A stretch of 64,000 bases of DNA from Septoria linicola (Eukaryota; Ascomycota; Dothideomycetes; Mycosphaerellales; Mycosphaerellaceae), in NCBI GenBank assembly GCA_024114885.1, contig CP099421.1, forward strand, positions 1,178,001 to 1,242,000, given 5' to 3'. Shown piece after piece: positions 44,465-54,809 of this stretch. Position numbers and translations under genes: made by a program. Within the stretch, counting starts at the first letter, position 1; each line of letters opens with the position of its first letter. The notes below the pieces were generated by a model. That model searched no databases, was not told the origin of the DNA, and worked only from the letters and a program-made list of their open reading frames with translations.

Positions 44465-45541
44465 ATGAACACAACACAAGACAAGATCGCGACCATGTAC
44501 ACCATCGACAGCACTTCCATCACAGTCTCCGGCTTCAGCGCCGGCGGCTTCATGGCCGCCCAACTCGCCATAGCCTACTCCAGCAACTTCTCAGCCTTTG
44601 GCATCTTCGCTGGAGGTCCCTACGACTGCGCGCGCAATCAAGACTTCTTCACGGTGTGCATGTATAACGCCACTCCGTCCATCGAGCTCCCCACATCCAA
44701 CATCAAGGAATGGAGCGCAGAAGGCAGGATCGAGTCGATTGACAATCTCCTTTCTAAGAAAGTCTATGTCCAATCTGGAGTTTTGGATGAAGTGATTGGT
44801 CTCAGCGTGACGCGTGAACTCGTAACGCAGCTTGAGAACTTTGTGTCGAGGGAGAATATTCGACATGTGGAGTTGGAAGGTGCTGCTCATGTTTTTCCTA
44901 CCAATTCTGATATCCTCAACATCACAACCTCAGCAGTAGCAAAGGACATTCAGCCCCAATGCAACTCATCGACCCACCCCTTTATCGCAAATTGCGGCTA
45001 CGATGGCGCGGGAGAAATGCTGCAGTGGCTGTACAACGATAATCTTACTATCCCGCCCTCCAAACCGAAGACCTCAGAACTGCAAGGCACTCTCCACAAA
45101 TACCCTCAAACCCACTCCCTCGGCGCCATGGGCCTTGCCGAGCACGGATACTACTACCTCCCCTCAACTTGCAGACCCAACTCCACCTCTCTCCAACCTC
45201 GTAAATGCAAACTCCACCTCGCCCTCCACGGCTGCACAATGAGCCACAACGACATTGGCGAAATATTCCTTCGCTCTTCGGGGTACTTGGACTGGGCAGA
45301 GGCGAATGATATGGTTGTTATGTTTCCACAGGCAGAGCGTGACGAGACGTTAAGGCCGATTTGGAATGGGACGGAGTTTGCGGGAGGGGCGTTGGCGTGT
45401 TTCGATTGGATTGGGTGGGTGGGAGATGATGCGGATTGGAAGAGTGGAAAGCAGATGCGGGCGATTATGAATGCGGTGGAGTGGATCGCTAAGCAGAGTG
45501 AAGGGGAAGAGGGGGAGTGGAGGAGGGATGATGAGTTGTAA
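44465..45541 (+). CDS. PHB-depolymerase-like alpha/beta hydrolase
   Basis: Carboxylic-ester hydrolase similar to fungal polyhydroxybutyrate depolymerases (esterase PHB type). 358 residues, single exon as read. The lipase box is VSGFSAGGFMAAQLAIAYSS; a candidate acid residue lies in YVQSGVLDEVIG and the His in LEGAAHVFPTNSD. The second half holds LHLALHGCTMSHNDIGEIF and CFDWIGWVGDDADWKSGKQM, both typical. Seven Asn-X-Ser/Thr sequons and several Cys suggest a secreted glycoprotein, yet the ORF starts MNTTQDKIATMY with no signal peptide. An unseen upstream exon, loss of secretion, or a wrong start are possible. Its 3' end faces CDC37, 70 bases away. Confidence 0.85.
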   Translation: MNTTQDKIATMYTIDSTSITVSGFSAGGFMAAQLAIAYSSNFSAFGIFAGGPYDCARNQDFFTVCMYNATPSIELPTSNIKEWSAEGRIESIDNLLSKKVYVQSGVLDEVIGLSVTRELVTQLENFVSRENIRHVELEGAAHVFPTNSDILNITTSAVAKDIQPQCNSSTHPFIANCGYDGAGEMLQWLYNDNLTIPPSKPKTSELQGTLHKYPQTHSLGAMGLAEHGYYYLPSTCRPNSTSLQPRKCKLHLALHGCTMSHNDIGEIFLRSSGYLDWAEANDMVVMFPQAERDETLRPIWNGTEFAGGALACFDWIGWVGDDADWKSGKQMRAIMNAVEWIAKQSEGEEGEWRRDDEL

Positions 45542-45611
45542 ATCATGAGCGTATGGTGTTGGTACATATTGGCTCAGTCCTACATTTCCAACTATTAGAG
45601 AGCCGCTGGCA

Positions 45612-47168
45612 TTAGTCCATGTCTTCCACCTCGACGATTCGATCTTGGTCGGATAGTGACTGTTGCTGCTGTCCTGGCATCTTGTGAGTCCGCTCAATCT
45701 CCTCAATGGTCTTCTTGCCTTCATCAGTAGTGGCGTCAATTACTCCTTCTTCCAGACTCAGCATCCCACCATTTCCTAGCTGCTCGACAACTTCTTCCGC
45801 TTCTTCGACACTCATTTTGCCAAGAACCTCATTCACTCTGTCAAGACTGCCTGTTTCCAGCGCTCGTTGTAGAGCAGGCGGGAACGACTCGAAGATGCTT
45901 CTTGCCATCTTCTCGTCTTCAGTCTGGCATTGATCAAGCGAAGGCGGCGTGACTATGTTGATTTTGGTGTTGGGATCCACAGCGTGGAGCTGAATTTGTT
46001 CCTTGTCACCATTCTCTTCCTCGGCATGTTGTTTCGCGAGCTCCGCCGTTCGTGATCGGATTCGAGCATAGGTAGAGTTGACATCGTCCAGGAAGAGCTT
46101 GCGAGCTTGGTGATTGGGCGTTTGTACACGCTGGAAGAAAAGGCCAACGCCATCCTTTCCAAGCTGGCGGCAATACTGTAGAAGGAGGGCTTGGTGGACG
46201 CATTGCCGGGCATAGTCTTCTTCCTTCTTCGACTTTGCGTTTTGTTGCGCCGTAAATGCTTCCACTAACAGGCCATCGGTATGCTTTTCAGACAGAATAG
46301 CAGGATTGGAGCCGATGAAGTTGAGACTGGTCTTGTAGTCGCCATATGAGATAGAACCAAATTTCTTTGCAATGGGAGCTGCCTCTTGAATATCGTCTTC
46401 ATCTTCACCTGGAGCAGGATTCAAGGCATCGTCTTCTACACCAGCTTCATATCCGGAAGGAGGTCCGCCGATCTGTTGTACGCTGCCCGAGTTCAACAGC
46501 TCGGGCTGCTTTGATGTCTTGGTGGCAGTGGCTTGAGGTTCGGGGGCCTGGGCTTTGGCGACATGCGAGGTGTCGAAGCCCGTGTGTATTGACTCGCTCG
46601 TGATCTTGCTGCCCTCTTCCTTCTCCAGCTTTGCGAGCTCGACATTCAAGTCCTTCTGCAGACCCTTGACCTTCTCGTTGTGGCTGCCGACTTCTCTGAT
46701 GTATGCAGTGTACCTCGCCGGACCTGCAGCGCCTGTCTTCTCCACCTCGGACTTGACCTGATCGACCAAGGCACCCATCATCTTGCTGTACGTGGGCTGC
46801 TGTTCGTTGGTGTGCACGCCCGGCGGTGCTCCCGGTGGGTGATCAGCACCCAGACTGGTGTCGGCGGCCACATCGGTCAGACAGTCAAACACGACCTCAT
46901 CGATGCTGTCGGCGTCCTTTTTGTCCTGCACTTCGGCCTTGTGGCTGTCGAGTGCTGCCAGGAGAGCGTCAATCCGCAGCAACAGGCCATCGTTGATTCC
47001 ACGCTCGTACTTCAGCGTCGTGATGCGGTGCTTGCGGTCGATTCGTTGCTGGTGAATCTGATTCTGTTTGGCGCGGATGAAGGAGCGTTTGTCGACGTTG
47101 GGATGCACTTCAATGTCGCTGTCGTCGCTCAGCTCCAGCGCGTCCCATTTGCTGTAGTCGACCGGCAT
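45612..47168 (-). CDS. CDC37: Hsp90 co-chaperone Cdc37
   Basis: Kinase-targeting co-chaperone that loads client protein kinases onto Hsp90 in the cytosol. Single exon, 518 residues. The N-terminus MPVDYSKWDALELSDDSDIE, then VHPNVDKRSFIRAKQNQIHQ, is diagnostic and includes the Ser in DDSD, the conserved casein-kinase-2 site. A coiled-coil client-binding segment follows. The Hsp90-binding domain contains KFGSISYGDYKTSLNFIGSN and YCRQLGKDGVGLFFQRVQTP. The C-terminal part has ALQRALETGSLDRVNEVLGK and GVIDATTDEGKKTIEE. Length and order are normal. Confidence 0.96.
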   Translation of the reverse strand: MPVDYSKWDALELSDDSDIEVHPNVDKRSFIRAKQNQIHQQRIDRKHRITTLKYERGINDGLLLRIDALLAALDSHKAEVQDKKDADSIDEVVFDCLTDVAADTSLGADHPPGAPPGVHTNEQQPTYSKMMGALVDQVKSEVEKTGAAGPARYTAYIREVGSHNEKVKGLQKDLNVELAKLEKEEGSKITSESIHTGFDTSHVAKAQAPEPQATATKTSKQPELLNSGSVQQIGGPPSGYEAGVEDDALNPAPGEDEDDIQEAAPIAKKFGSISYGDYKTSLNFIGSNPAILSEKHTDGLLVEAFTAQQNAKSKKEEDYARQCVHQALLLQYCRQLGKDGVGLFFQRVQTPNHQARKLFLDDVNSTYARIRSRTAELAKQHAEEENGDKEQIQLHAVDPNTKINIVTPPSLDQCQTEDEKMARSIFESFPPALQRALETGSLDRVNEVLGKMSVEEAEEVVEQLGNGGMLSLEEGVIDATTDEGKKTIEEIERTHKMPGQQQQSLSDQDRIVEVEDMD

Positions 47169-48124
47169 TGTATTAGTCCCTTCCCGCTCGGACTTGTTGT
47201 ATAATCGGGTTGAGAGGACCGCTTTTCACTCGATCTCGTGTTTCTTCGTCGTGCCTTCTTCAAGCTTCTGGAAGGGCAGGAACCAGCCCCACCCGAACGG
47301 CAGGAGACCCCACGTCCACCACTGCCGACGTGGTCTCCTTCGACTGACTCCCTAGAATCAAGACATGTTCGAATGGGGCACCCGCAACTTGTCTATCCTC
47401 CATGTGCGGCCGCACTTCCGATCTGTCACGATACACACAACATCGTGGCCATGAGCAAGGCATGCGAGCTGACGAATGTGGACGTGCACACCTGTGTTTT
47501 CACCACATCGACAAACACATTGTCGTTTTCATGCAGCTCGGTATCATCGTGTTCTGCTCGGAATTGCATAAGCGCTACATCACGTCCTCTGATCTCCGCT
47601 GATTGCTCAAAGCATGCAGCACGTCGCAGGCCAACAGTGCATTACAACGATGCTGCTATTCGCAGTGCATCACTATGCCGAACCTTATATCTATGCTCAG
47701 GCTGACACGACACGGCTCGGCAATCGCACTAGCTCCGAGCAGTCTCTTGCAGCAATCGGGGCAAGAATAAGCACATAGCTTGTTCAGACTGCAGAGGACC
47801 CAGTCACGTTCATCAATGCGCTCTATCCGCGTTGGCTCTCTGCGAACAGCTTCCGGAGAGCTGTCTACTGGGAACACCCTGTCTCTTTTCGGCCTCGCGA
47901 AGCCATGTTCTCGTCTATCTACAGAGTCGTGCCTCGTTGCGACAGTCATATCCATGACCTGTGGTCAGGCAGGCCAACAATTATGCAGTTGCATGCGTGC
48001 GAAAACTTGGTGAAGACTGACTCCGTCTCCGATCATACTGACCAGGACAGAGTATTACATACTCGGCCATATCTAGGTGTTGTTCTCACTTTGGACAGTT
48101 CTGTCAGCGTCTTTCTTGTACACA
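47169..48124. other. Divergent intergenic region, about 950 bases
   Basis: Between CDC37 (-) and the MFS gene (+). ORF 47238-47705 (+) has a shuffled composition. No gene supported. Confidence 0.5.
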
Positions 48125-50009
48125 ATGTACGACGCATTTCGCGATTCCTTCGCTGGTCAAGGCCTTCGATACATCACAAGGAACCGTATCCTCACCTTTC
48201 CAGAGGAGAGACATGGCTTCCAGCTGCCGCAGAGTTATGCCCTTGGCCCCCCACCCCGGGACTCCATTTTGTGATCGAAAGCGACGACGACGAAAAGCGC
48301 AAGTCAGAATTACCTAGCGAGATCCCTTCGGAAAGATTAGGCCAAGGTCACTGGGATGGTGATCAAATGGAAGTCGAACAGCGACCAATCGATCTCGAGA
48401 AGCACTACACACTCGAGCCCCAATCGAGCACTGCCGATGTCACAATAGTGACCTGGTATTCGGCGACAGACAGCGATAACCCTCACAATTGGACTAGAGG
48501 CAAAAAGCTGTGGTTTGGTTTCCTGATTCTCATTTACTCTCTGGCCGTCTATATTGGCGCCTCACTATATACCGCTGCCATACCGACCATGAAGGAAATG
48601 TGGGGCCTAGGTACTGTTGCGGTATCTGTAGGGCTCTCGATCTACGTGGTAGGCTATGGCGTGGGACCTCTTGTCTTATCCCCTTTGTCCGAGCTTCCTC
48701 ATGTTGGGAGGAACCCATCGTACATCATTGGCTTCGCGATATTTGTCATTCTGTGCGTGCCAACGGCGCTAGTCGACAACTTCGCTGGCATGCTCGTTCT
48801 GAGGTTCTTGATGGGCTTCTTCGGCTCGCCCGCGCTTGCCTCAGGAGGTGCTTCATACGGACATATCTATGGCCCCCTACATTTGCCCTACGCCATCGCG
48901 CTGTGGGCTGGTGGAGCATCGGCAGGTCCAGTAGGTCAAAACCGAACATTCGTGTCGGCGGGCTCTCGCTAACGGGCGTTCAGGCATTAGGTCCGCTTAT
49001 CAGCAACTTCGCAGTGGTCGCCGAAAACTGGCGCTGGGCCTTTTGGGAACTGCTATGGCTCAGTGGCCCAGTCTTTCTGGCCATGTTCTTCTTCCTGCCG
49101 GAGACGTCGGCCGACTGGATTCTCCTTCAATGCGCCAAACGCTTGCGCAAACTCACAGGACGTACAGATCTGAAGGCACAATGTGAGATACGCCAACAGA
49201 AGAAAAGTCGGAAAGAGGTCTTGTATCAGGCCTTGATCAAGCCTTGGGAGATCAACGCCAAAGATCCTGCTGTGCTATTCACGACCATCTATACAGGGTA
49301 AGGTGGACTACGACTGCTTTTGCGCGCTTCGCTGACTTCTGATCAGGCTGATATACGGGATCTATTACTCATTCTTCGAATCCTTCCCACTGGTCTTCCG
49401 TGATGTCTACGGCTGGTCATTCGGCATCATGGGTCTAGCTTTCCTCTCAATCGCGGTCGGCTGCCTGCTTGCCGTTCTGGTATGGTTGGGTTACTTCTAC
49501 TTTTACGCCAACAAGCACATTGCCGCTATGATGGCCACGGGAGTTATGGCTCCTCCAGAAACCCGCCTCGCTCCTGGACTGCTTTTCACATTCTTCATAC
49601 CCGCCGGACTCTTCATTTTTTGTGAGTCGCTCCAACATACACGATGCTGATTATGCACTAACACCATCTTACATCATGGACGTCTCGAGAATCCGTGCAT
49701 TGGATCGTGCCACTGATAGGCGTGACAATGAGCATGATTGGCAACTTTGTCATTGCACAATGTATGCTCATTTACCTGCCATTCACATATCCTCGCTACG
49801 CCAGCTCTCTCTTTGCTGCGAATGGGTTGTCGAGGGCATCTCTAGCTGCTGCTGCTATCCTGTTCTCGATCCCAATGTTCGAGAACATGGGTGTCGATAA
49901 AGGTGTAACGCTTCTGGGTGGGCTATGCTGTGGATGCTGTGTAGGGATCTACATCTTGTACTTCTTTGGAGCGAAGCTGAGGAAAAGAAGCAAGTTTGCA
50001 GAGAGCTAG
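48125..50009 (+). CDS. MFS transporter, DHA1 type, apparently disrupted
   Basis: Major facilitator drug:H+ antiporter-like protein of the plasma membrane. Exons 48125-48270, 48318-48930, 48984-49297, 49347-49621 and 49678-50009. N-terminus MYDAFRDSFAGQGLRYITRN with FPEER is typical for this subfamily, as are NPHNWTRGKKLWFGF, LSIYVVGYGVGPLVLSPLSE and VLRFLMGFFGSPALASGG. A 47-base intron at 48271-48317 is needed to keep frame. Downstream of GLFIF, the last intron begins GTGAGT and has a good CTAAC branch site, but at the frame-keeping end (49677) it reads CATCAT with no AG. The only other AG (49689) yields a TAA at the junction. So the last four or so membrane helices (WTSRESVHWIVPLIG onward) may not be joined. 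Likely a recent pseudogene, or a splice I cannot see. Confidence 0.8.
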
Positions 50010-50454
50010 AGTTGTGTGGACGCTATGCGAGACGAGAGGTTGACCTGAGCTCCACTGGAAGTTTCAAGATAAGCATGTCTGATAACTCCACCACAAGATA
50101 AGCTGATTGATGTAGGGACTTTTCTACCCATTCCGGATACGGCCAAGAAGCGGGCAGCACAAGCTGTTGCACGTGAGCTCTCTATTTGTCCGTATTATGT
50201 TGTGTAACTACTGATAAGCCTGAGTGAGTGGCACACCTGCACATCACCGAGCGCATCGTCGGCCCTCAGCCACGCGATACACAGCTTCCTAGGCAATCCG
50301 GACCTGCCAAATCAAGCTGCTCAACGACCGAAGCTGGGCTCTACCTCTCACAGCTCGTGGTCGTTGCTATGCATTGCTTTACATAGCTATGTTCCTATGC
50401 TCTTGATCAGAGCTGCACTGTCTATACATGTGAAGCAATAGTCATCAAATCGAA
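50010..50454. other. Intergenic, 445 bases
   Basis: Upstream of the DUF3445 gene. Nothing recognised. Confidence 0.5.
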
Positions 50455-51918
50455 ATGTTGCTCATTCTTACATGGCTAGTCGCTACAGTCTCACTAGGTT
50501 ACTTCACTTACTTCTTCACAAATGGCACAGTACGCAAGCGCCTGCTTCTCAGCTTCAACGTGAAGACAGCAGGTACTCCACGACGAGGATCTGGACTCGA
50601 TACAAACACTGCATCGGCATTCTACCAGGACAACACTTATGCAAGCGCATTTCCTCCAAATCGCAGACATGCATCGCGGCTCCTCAACAGCTCCCCAGCA
50701 ACACAAGAAGACCAATCGAGTGATGATCTTGAATCACGACAGGCACTCCAGCTATCGCCTACCACAGACACTGCCAATCAGAAGAAGCACTTGCACCATC
50801 TGACAGCGACTGGGTTCAGCCTTAGGGACATATTGGAACTCGGCGACTTCTGTGATTATGCAACACTCAGCGGCATTGCTCTTCCTTGTGCATACCATGA
50901 GTTCGACATCGACAAAGCTTTACCTAGGCCCTACAGACCATTCCGCTGGGCATACCACCAGACAATGTCTATGACTAGACTGGAGCCTGATTGGTGGCTC
51001 GAGCTGAATCGGGACTACAAAGCTACAATTGCGTGGCGTCAGCAGACTTTTGAGAAACATGGCGATGCGGTCTTGCAGACTCTTCCAGGCTCAGAGCTAG
51101 CCGCGAAGGAACTCATGGAGATGTGCCTACAATTCCTATGCGCACGATATCCGCATTACTTCTCGCTGAACACAGAAGACATGATGCTGCACAACGAGAT
51201 TCTTGGAAATAAGACTGATCTCCGAGCCACGCCTCCAATGCACGTCTTACTCGCAAACGTCCCCGAAGACTTCGCAATCATGCTCAGAGACCCCACAACC
51301 GGTCTCTACACCTTCCGCGGCGGTATGATCATGTCCAGCCTCGGATGGTCACTTGGCACCAAGCTCGGACTCACCCTCGACGAGATCCACAAGCCCGTGC
51401 CAGACTACCAAGAGAAGATGCAATTCTCCATGAATCGATACTTTTCCAAAATGCCCACAGACAAGCCCATCCAGCGCGGTAGCTGGGGTTTGGAAATTGA
51501 CAAACCACTATTCATGCCACCTGAAGATCCGCATTGCAAGCTACGCCAGAGGCAAGATCCAGAACATACGATTGATCGCGTGCATTTACGAGTCGATTGG
51601 CAGACATTGCGGAGACTTCCGCTTTCTGGGGCGATTGTGTTCAATTTCAAAGGTCTGTTTACGCCTGTGACGGAGTTTAGGGATGAGCCGTATGTTCCTT
51701 CGCTGGTGTTGAAGGTATTGAAGGAGGGGAGGAAGGGTTTGATGGAGTACAAGGATACTTGGCATACGGAGCATGTGGTTGTGCCTTATCTGGAGAAGTG
51801 TGAGCGGGAGCAGGTTGAGAGGGGGGTGATTGAGGAGGAGTGGGAGGCGCGGACGTTGGATGAGGCGCCGTTCTTTCCTGGGTGGGAGGAGAAGTGGGAG
51901 AGGCAGCAGGGGTTTTGA
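50455..51918 (+). CDS. DUF3445 / heme-dependent oxidative N-demethylase family protein
   Basis: 487-residue single-exon protein. An N-terminal membrane segment (MLLILTWLVATVSLGYFTYF) is followed by a Ser-rich linker of about 100 residues. The catalytic-type region follows: PRPYRPFRWAYHQTMSMTRL, PDWWLELNRDYKATIAWRQQ, ELMEMCLQFLCARYPHYFSL, VPEDFAIMLRDPTTGLYTFR and GGMIMSSLGWSLGTKLGLTL. Then come IHKPVPDYQEKMQFSMNRYF and, further on, RVDWQTLRRLPLSGAIVFNF. These match the DUF3445 family, whose bacterial members use heme to demethylate amines. In fungi the substrate is unknown. The protein is probably tethered to a membrane, with the domain on one side. Acidic, aromatic C-terminus. Confidence 0.85.
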   Translation: MLLILTWLVATVSLGYFTYFFTNGTVRKRLLLSFNVKTAGTPRRGSGLDTNTASAFYQDNTYASAFPPNRRHASRLLNSSPATQEDQSSDDLESRQALQLSPTTDTANQKKHLHHLTATGFSLRDILELGDFCDYATLSGIALPCAYHEFDIDKALPRPYRPFRWAYHQTMSMTRLEPDWWLELNRDYKATIAWRQQTFEKHGDAVLQTLPGSELAAKELMEMCLQFLCARYPHYFSLNTEDMMLHNEILGNKTDLRATPPMHVLLANVPEDFAIMLRDPTTGLYTFRGGMIMSSLGWSLGTKLGLTLDEIHKPVPDYQEKMQFSMNRYFSKMPTDKPIQRGSWGLEIDKPLFMPPEDPHCKLRQRQDPEHTIDRVHLRVDWQTLRRLPLSGAIVFNFKGLFTPVTEFRDEPYVPSLVLKVLKEGRKGLMEYKDTWHTEHVVVPYLEKCEREQVERGVIEEEWEARTLDEAPFFPGWEEKWERQQGF

Positions 51919-52582
51919 GGGCATGAGAGGTCTACGATCTGTGCGATGTTGTGTTGAAGTTTCGGCCGTAAGCTGGTGGAGTTGAATTAACGCGCTGACG
52001 GCTGGAGCTTATAGAGTCTTGCGCAGCATGTCGTAGACAACATCGCAGAGCGATAAGGCGTATCTCGAAAGACCATCACAATGATGATGCCAGATACATA
52101 ACCTACCATTCTCTCAAGCTGCGATACAGGTCTATTCTTGGCACGAGTAGACTAGTCACCCGTAGCTCCTTCCTCCGGGCCGGCGACACATCGGCTTCCC
52201 CAGAGCTGCTCCACGTTTGCGCGGCAAACCTTCATTGTGCGGGCTTCGTCATCCGGGAGGCACACCTCCTCACTTCTTCGACCCCACCCGTTGCCGCTGG
52301 TGTTTTGAGCCACACTTCCTGCGGTGCACCACTTCTACATCCCAGCTGCGACTCGCACTTCGCGGGCAGCTGCAGCTAAGTTAGCCCGAGGGTATTCTAG
52401 GCGAGCTTGCCACGATAGCTCTAACTTAGTTACTCTGTAGGCAAGTATTCCGCTACTCCACTCCTGCGATCGACTCTACCTCTCTGCTATTGAGAGCTCT
52501 ATCTATTCCTCCCTACTGCTGTAATACCAATGCTTGTTCACGTATCATCTGAAGCTCTCGGTCTACCTACAGTTTGAACATC
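51919..52582. promoter_or_regulatory. Upstream region of the FAD monooxygenase with palindromes
   Basis: 664 bases. It holds two short perfect palindromes: GCTAAGTTAGC (52375-52385) and TAACTTAGTTA (52422-52432), whose cores are reverse complements of each other. They lie 150-210 bases upstream of the ATG and could be transcription-factor sites; no factor is assigned. Confidence 0.3.
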
Positions 52583-54379
52583 ATGGCAGGAGACAAGCCG
52601 TGGCCAGAAGTGCCGATCGGCAATGCTAATCATGCTAACGCCGCCGTGGTCATCATTGGAGGCGGAATCTCTGGCATGTGTGTTGCCATTGACCTGATCA
52701 AGCGTAACAAATGTCGTAACTTCATCGTACTGGAGAAGAGTGCAGGCGTTGGAGGCACATGGTAAGGCATGAAGCTGCCCACGCGATGTGGACGCTTATG
52801 ATTTCACAGGCTCGACAATAAATACCCAGGCTGTTGCTGCGACGTCTGGTCGGCCCTCTACTCGTACAGCTTTGCAAAGAACCCAGACTGGACACGAGAA
52901 TACCCAGGCCAGGAAGAGATCTTGCAGTATCTTATGAAAGTCGCACAGGACTACAAGCTATACTCGCACTTCCGCTTCAACACGAGTGTGGAAGGAGCCA
53001 AGTGGGACGATAAAGAGAAGAAATGGACAGTGAGTGTCAAGACTGCGCCAGGCTCAAAAGAGGCGGAGTTCAACCCTGCGTATGATATTAAGGCAGACTT
53101 CGTGGTGTCTGCTGTCGGACAATTGAACCAGCCCAAGTGGCCAGAGATTCCTGGCGTCGAGGAGTTCGATGGCAAGCGGATGCACTCCTCGAGATGGGAC
53201 TGGTCATATGATTTGAAGGACAAGAAGATCGCGATGATCGGGAATGGCTGCACGAGTGTCCAGATCCTGCCTGAGATTGCCAAAGTCGCAAAGCAAGTCA
53301 CACTCTTCCAACGCACTCCGAACTGGGTGGTGCCTCGACTTGACGCGCCCGTCTCCGACCTCTGGCGAACGATATACAAGTACGTACCTGGAGTCATGTC
53401 ACGAAAGAGAGCAGCCCAGATGGACTTCCGAGAAGAGCAACATGGTTTCATCGCGCAGACAAATGATGAACTGGCTAAGATGTACACTGATGCTCACGAG
53501 ATGATGATGAAGCAAACACTAGTCGATCGACCTGATCTATGGGACAAGCTGACTCCTCAGTACGGCCTGGGCTGCAAGCGTATCATTATCTCAGACGACT
53601 ACTTCCCAGCCATCGCTCGTGACAATGTCAGCCTTGAGACACGCTCTATCGACAGCATCCAAGGCAGTCAAGTCAAAGTCAAGGAATCCAATGGCGAAGT
53701 CGTCGACTCTCTCGAAGGCGGCTACGACCTTCTCGTCTGTGCAACAGGCTTCAAGACGACACAGTTCATGCATCCGATTGAACTCACCGGATTGAACGAT
53801 CGAAATCTCTCCGAGATCTGGCGAGACGGCGCCAAAGCTCTCTACGGCATGACTGTAGAAGACATTCCCAACTTTGGCATGCTCTACGGGCCTAATACCA
53901 ATCTCGGCCACAATTCCATCATCCTCATGATCGAGGCGCAATCACGATACATCAACGGTCTCATCAAACCCGTCCTCGATGCACGAAAAGACGGGCACGC
54001 GATCTCTATCAAGCCAAAGAAGAGCGTCCTTGAAGACTACAACCAAATTATCCAGAAAGAACTGCAAAACTCAGCATTCAACGACCCCAACTGCAACAGC
54101 TGGTACAAGAACGATGCGGGGCTAATCACGAACAACTGGAGTCGAACTGTCGTGCAGTACCAAGAAATGGTTGAGAATGTGGAGTTTGAGCGAGACTTTG
54201 ATATTGTGGGAAGTGGAAGGGAGAAGGCGAAGAAGAAGCTGCATGTGGGGAGAGTGAAGGAGGAGAGTTATGTTTCGGACCGGACGTTGATGCTGATGGG
54301 AGCTGTAAGCTCTGCTGCGTTGGTTGGAGGTTGGGTGTTGAGGAATACGAGGTATTTGCAGGGGTTGAGAGCGAGGTAG
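52583..54379 (+). CDS. FAD-dependent Baeyer-Villiger-like monooxygenase
   Basis: Flavin monooxygenase with two Rossmann domains, expected to bind FAD and NADPH. Two exons: 52583-52761 and 52810-54379; the intron splits Trp of GGTW. First dinucleotide motif VVIIGGGISGMCVAIDL; then GVGGTWLDNKYPGCCCDVWS, a class B signature. The fingerprint FxGxxxHxxxWD reads EFDGKRMHSSRWDWS; the second Rossmann motif is IAMIGNGCTSVQILPEIAK. The ATG motif is LLVCATGFKTTQF. About 583 residues. A C-terminal hydrophobic stretch (LMLMGAVSSAALVGGWVL) may anchor it to a membrane. Substrate (ketone, sterol or other) not inferable. Confidence 0.92.
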
Positions 54380-54545
54380 ATGTCGTTTCAGCATGATTTG
54401 TAGGACGAAGTTTGAAGATTTTGACAGGTATTCCTAATGAGTTACGCCTTCAGCCAGTCGCTCGCGCACTGCGCCACTTCCCTAAGCCGGAGCTTCACAA
54501 CAGCTACGCCATGCCATGCTACGCTACGCCACTACTACTCAAGAA
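54380..54545. other. Short gap before the tandem array
   Basis: 166 bases of 3' flank shared by the monooxygenase (+) and the first array gene (-). Nothing recognised. Confidence 0.4.
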
Positions 54546-54809
54546 CTAATAGTACCCACCTGGGTACCCTCCCCGTCCTGGCCGCTGCATCCCCATAAAC
54601 GTACTCCGAGCATTATTTGCCCACAAGTGCCCAGCACGCCGCGATTTCTGCCACTGATCTGGCGCTTGCTCTGATCGTACGCTGTCCAAGCAGTAACCTG
54701 TCAGGAACCTCCTGCGTCCTGGATAGGAATAGTCCTGCGGGCCGCGATAGACGTTGCTACGTCTGCTGTCGGTGAACTCCCAGCCTCGAGAGCCGGGCCA
54801 GCGTTGCAT
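54546..54809 (-). CDS. Tandem-family small protein, copy A (intact)
   Basis: 87 residues, first of four paralogs on minus. Order of shared motifs: MQRWPGSRGWEF, VYRGPQDYSYPGRRRFL, DSVRSEQAP, LWANNARSTFMGMQRPG and a YPGGYY end. The start ATG directly precedes the conserved WPGSRGW. No signal peptide, no membrane segment; basic, rich in Arg, Gly, Trp and Tyr. Family not recognised. RSEQ replaces the RSQS of the other copies, and the tail ends YY not WF, so it is the most diverged of the intact copies. It could be an RNA- or protein-binding peptide, but nothing shows this. Confidence 0.6.
   Translation of the reverse strand: MQRWPGSRGWEFTDSRRSNVYRGPQDYSYPGRRRFLTGYCLDSVRSEQAPDQWQKSRRAGHLWANNARSTFMGMQRPGRGGYPGGYY

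Noticed and set aside
46680..47204. 174-residue plus-strand ORF over CDC37
   Set aside because: Antisense of a well-conserved CDC37 N-terminus.
47238..47705. 155-residue ORF between CDC37 and the MFS gene
   Set aside because: Cys/Ser/Arg-shuffled composition, no motif, and it overlaps promoter sequence.
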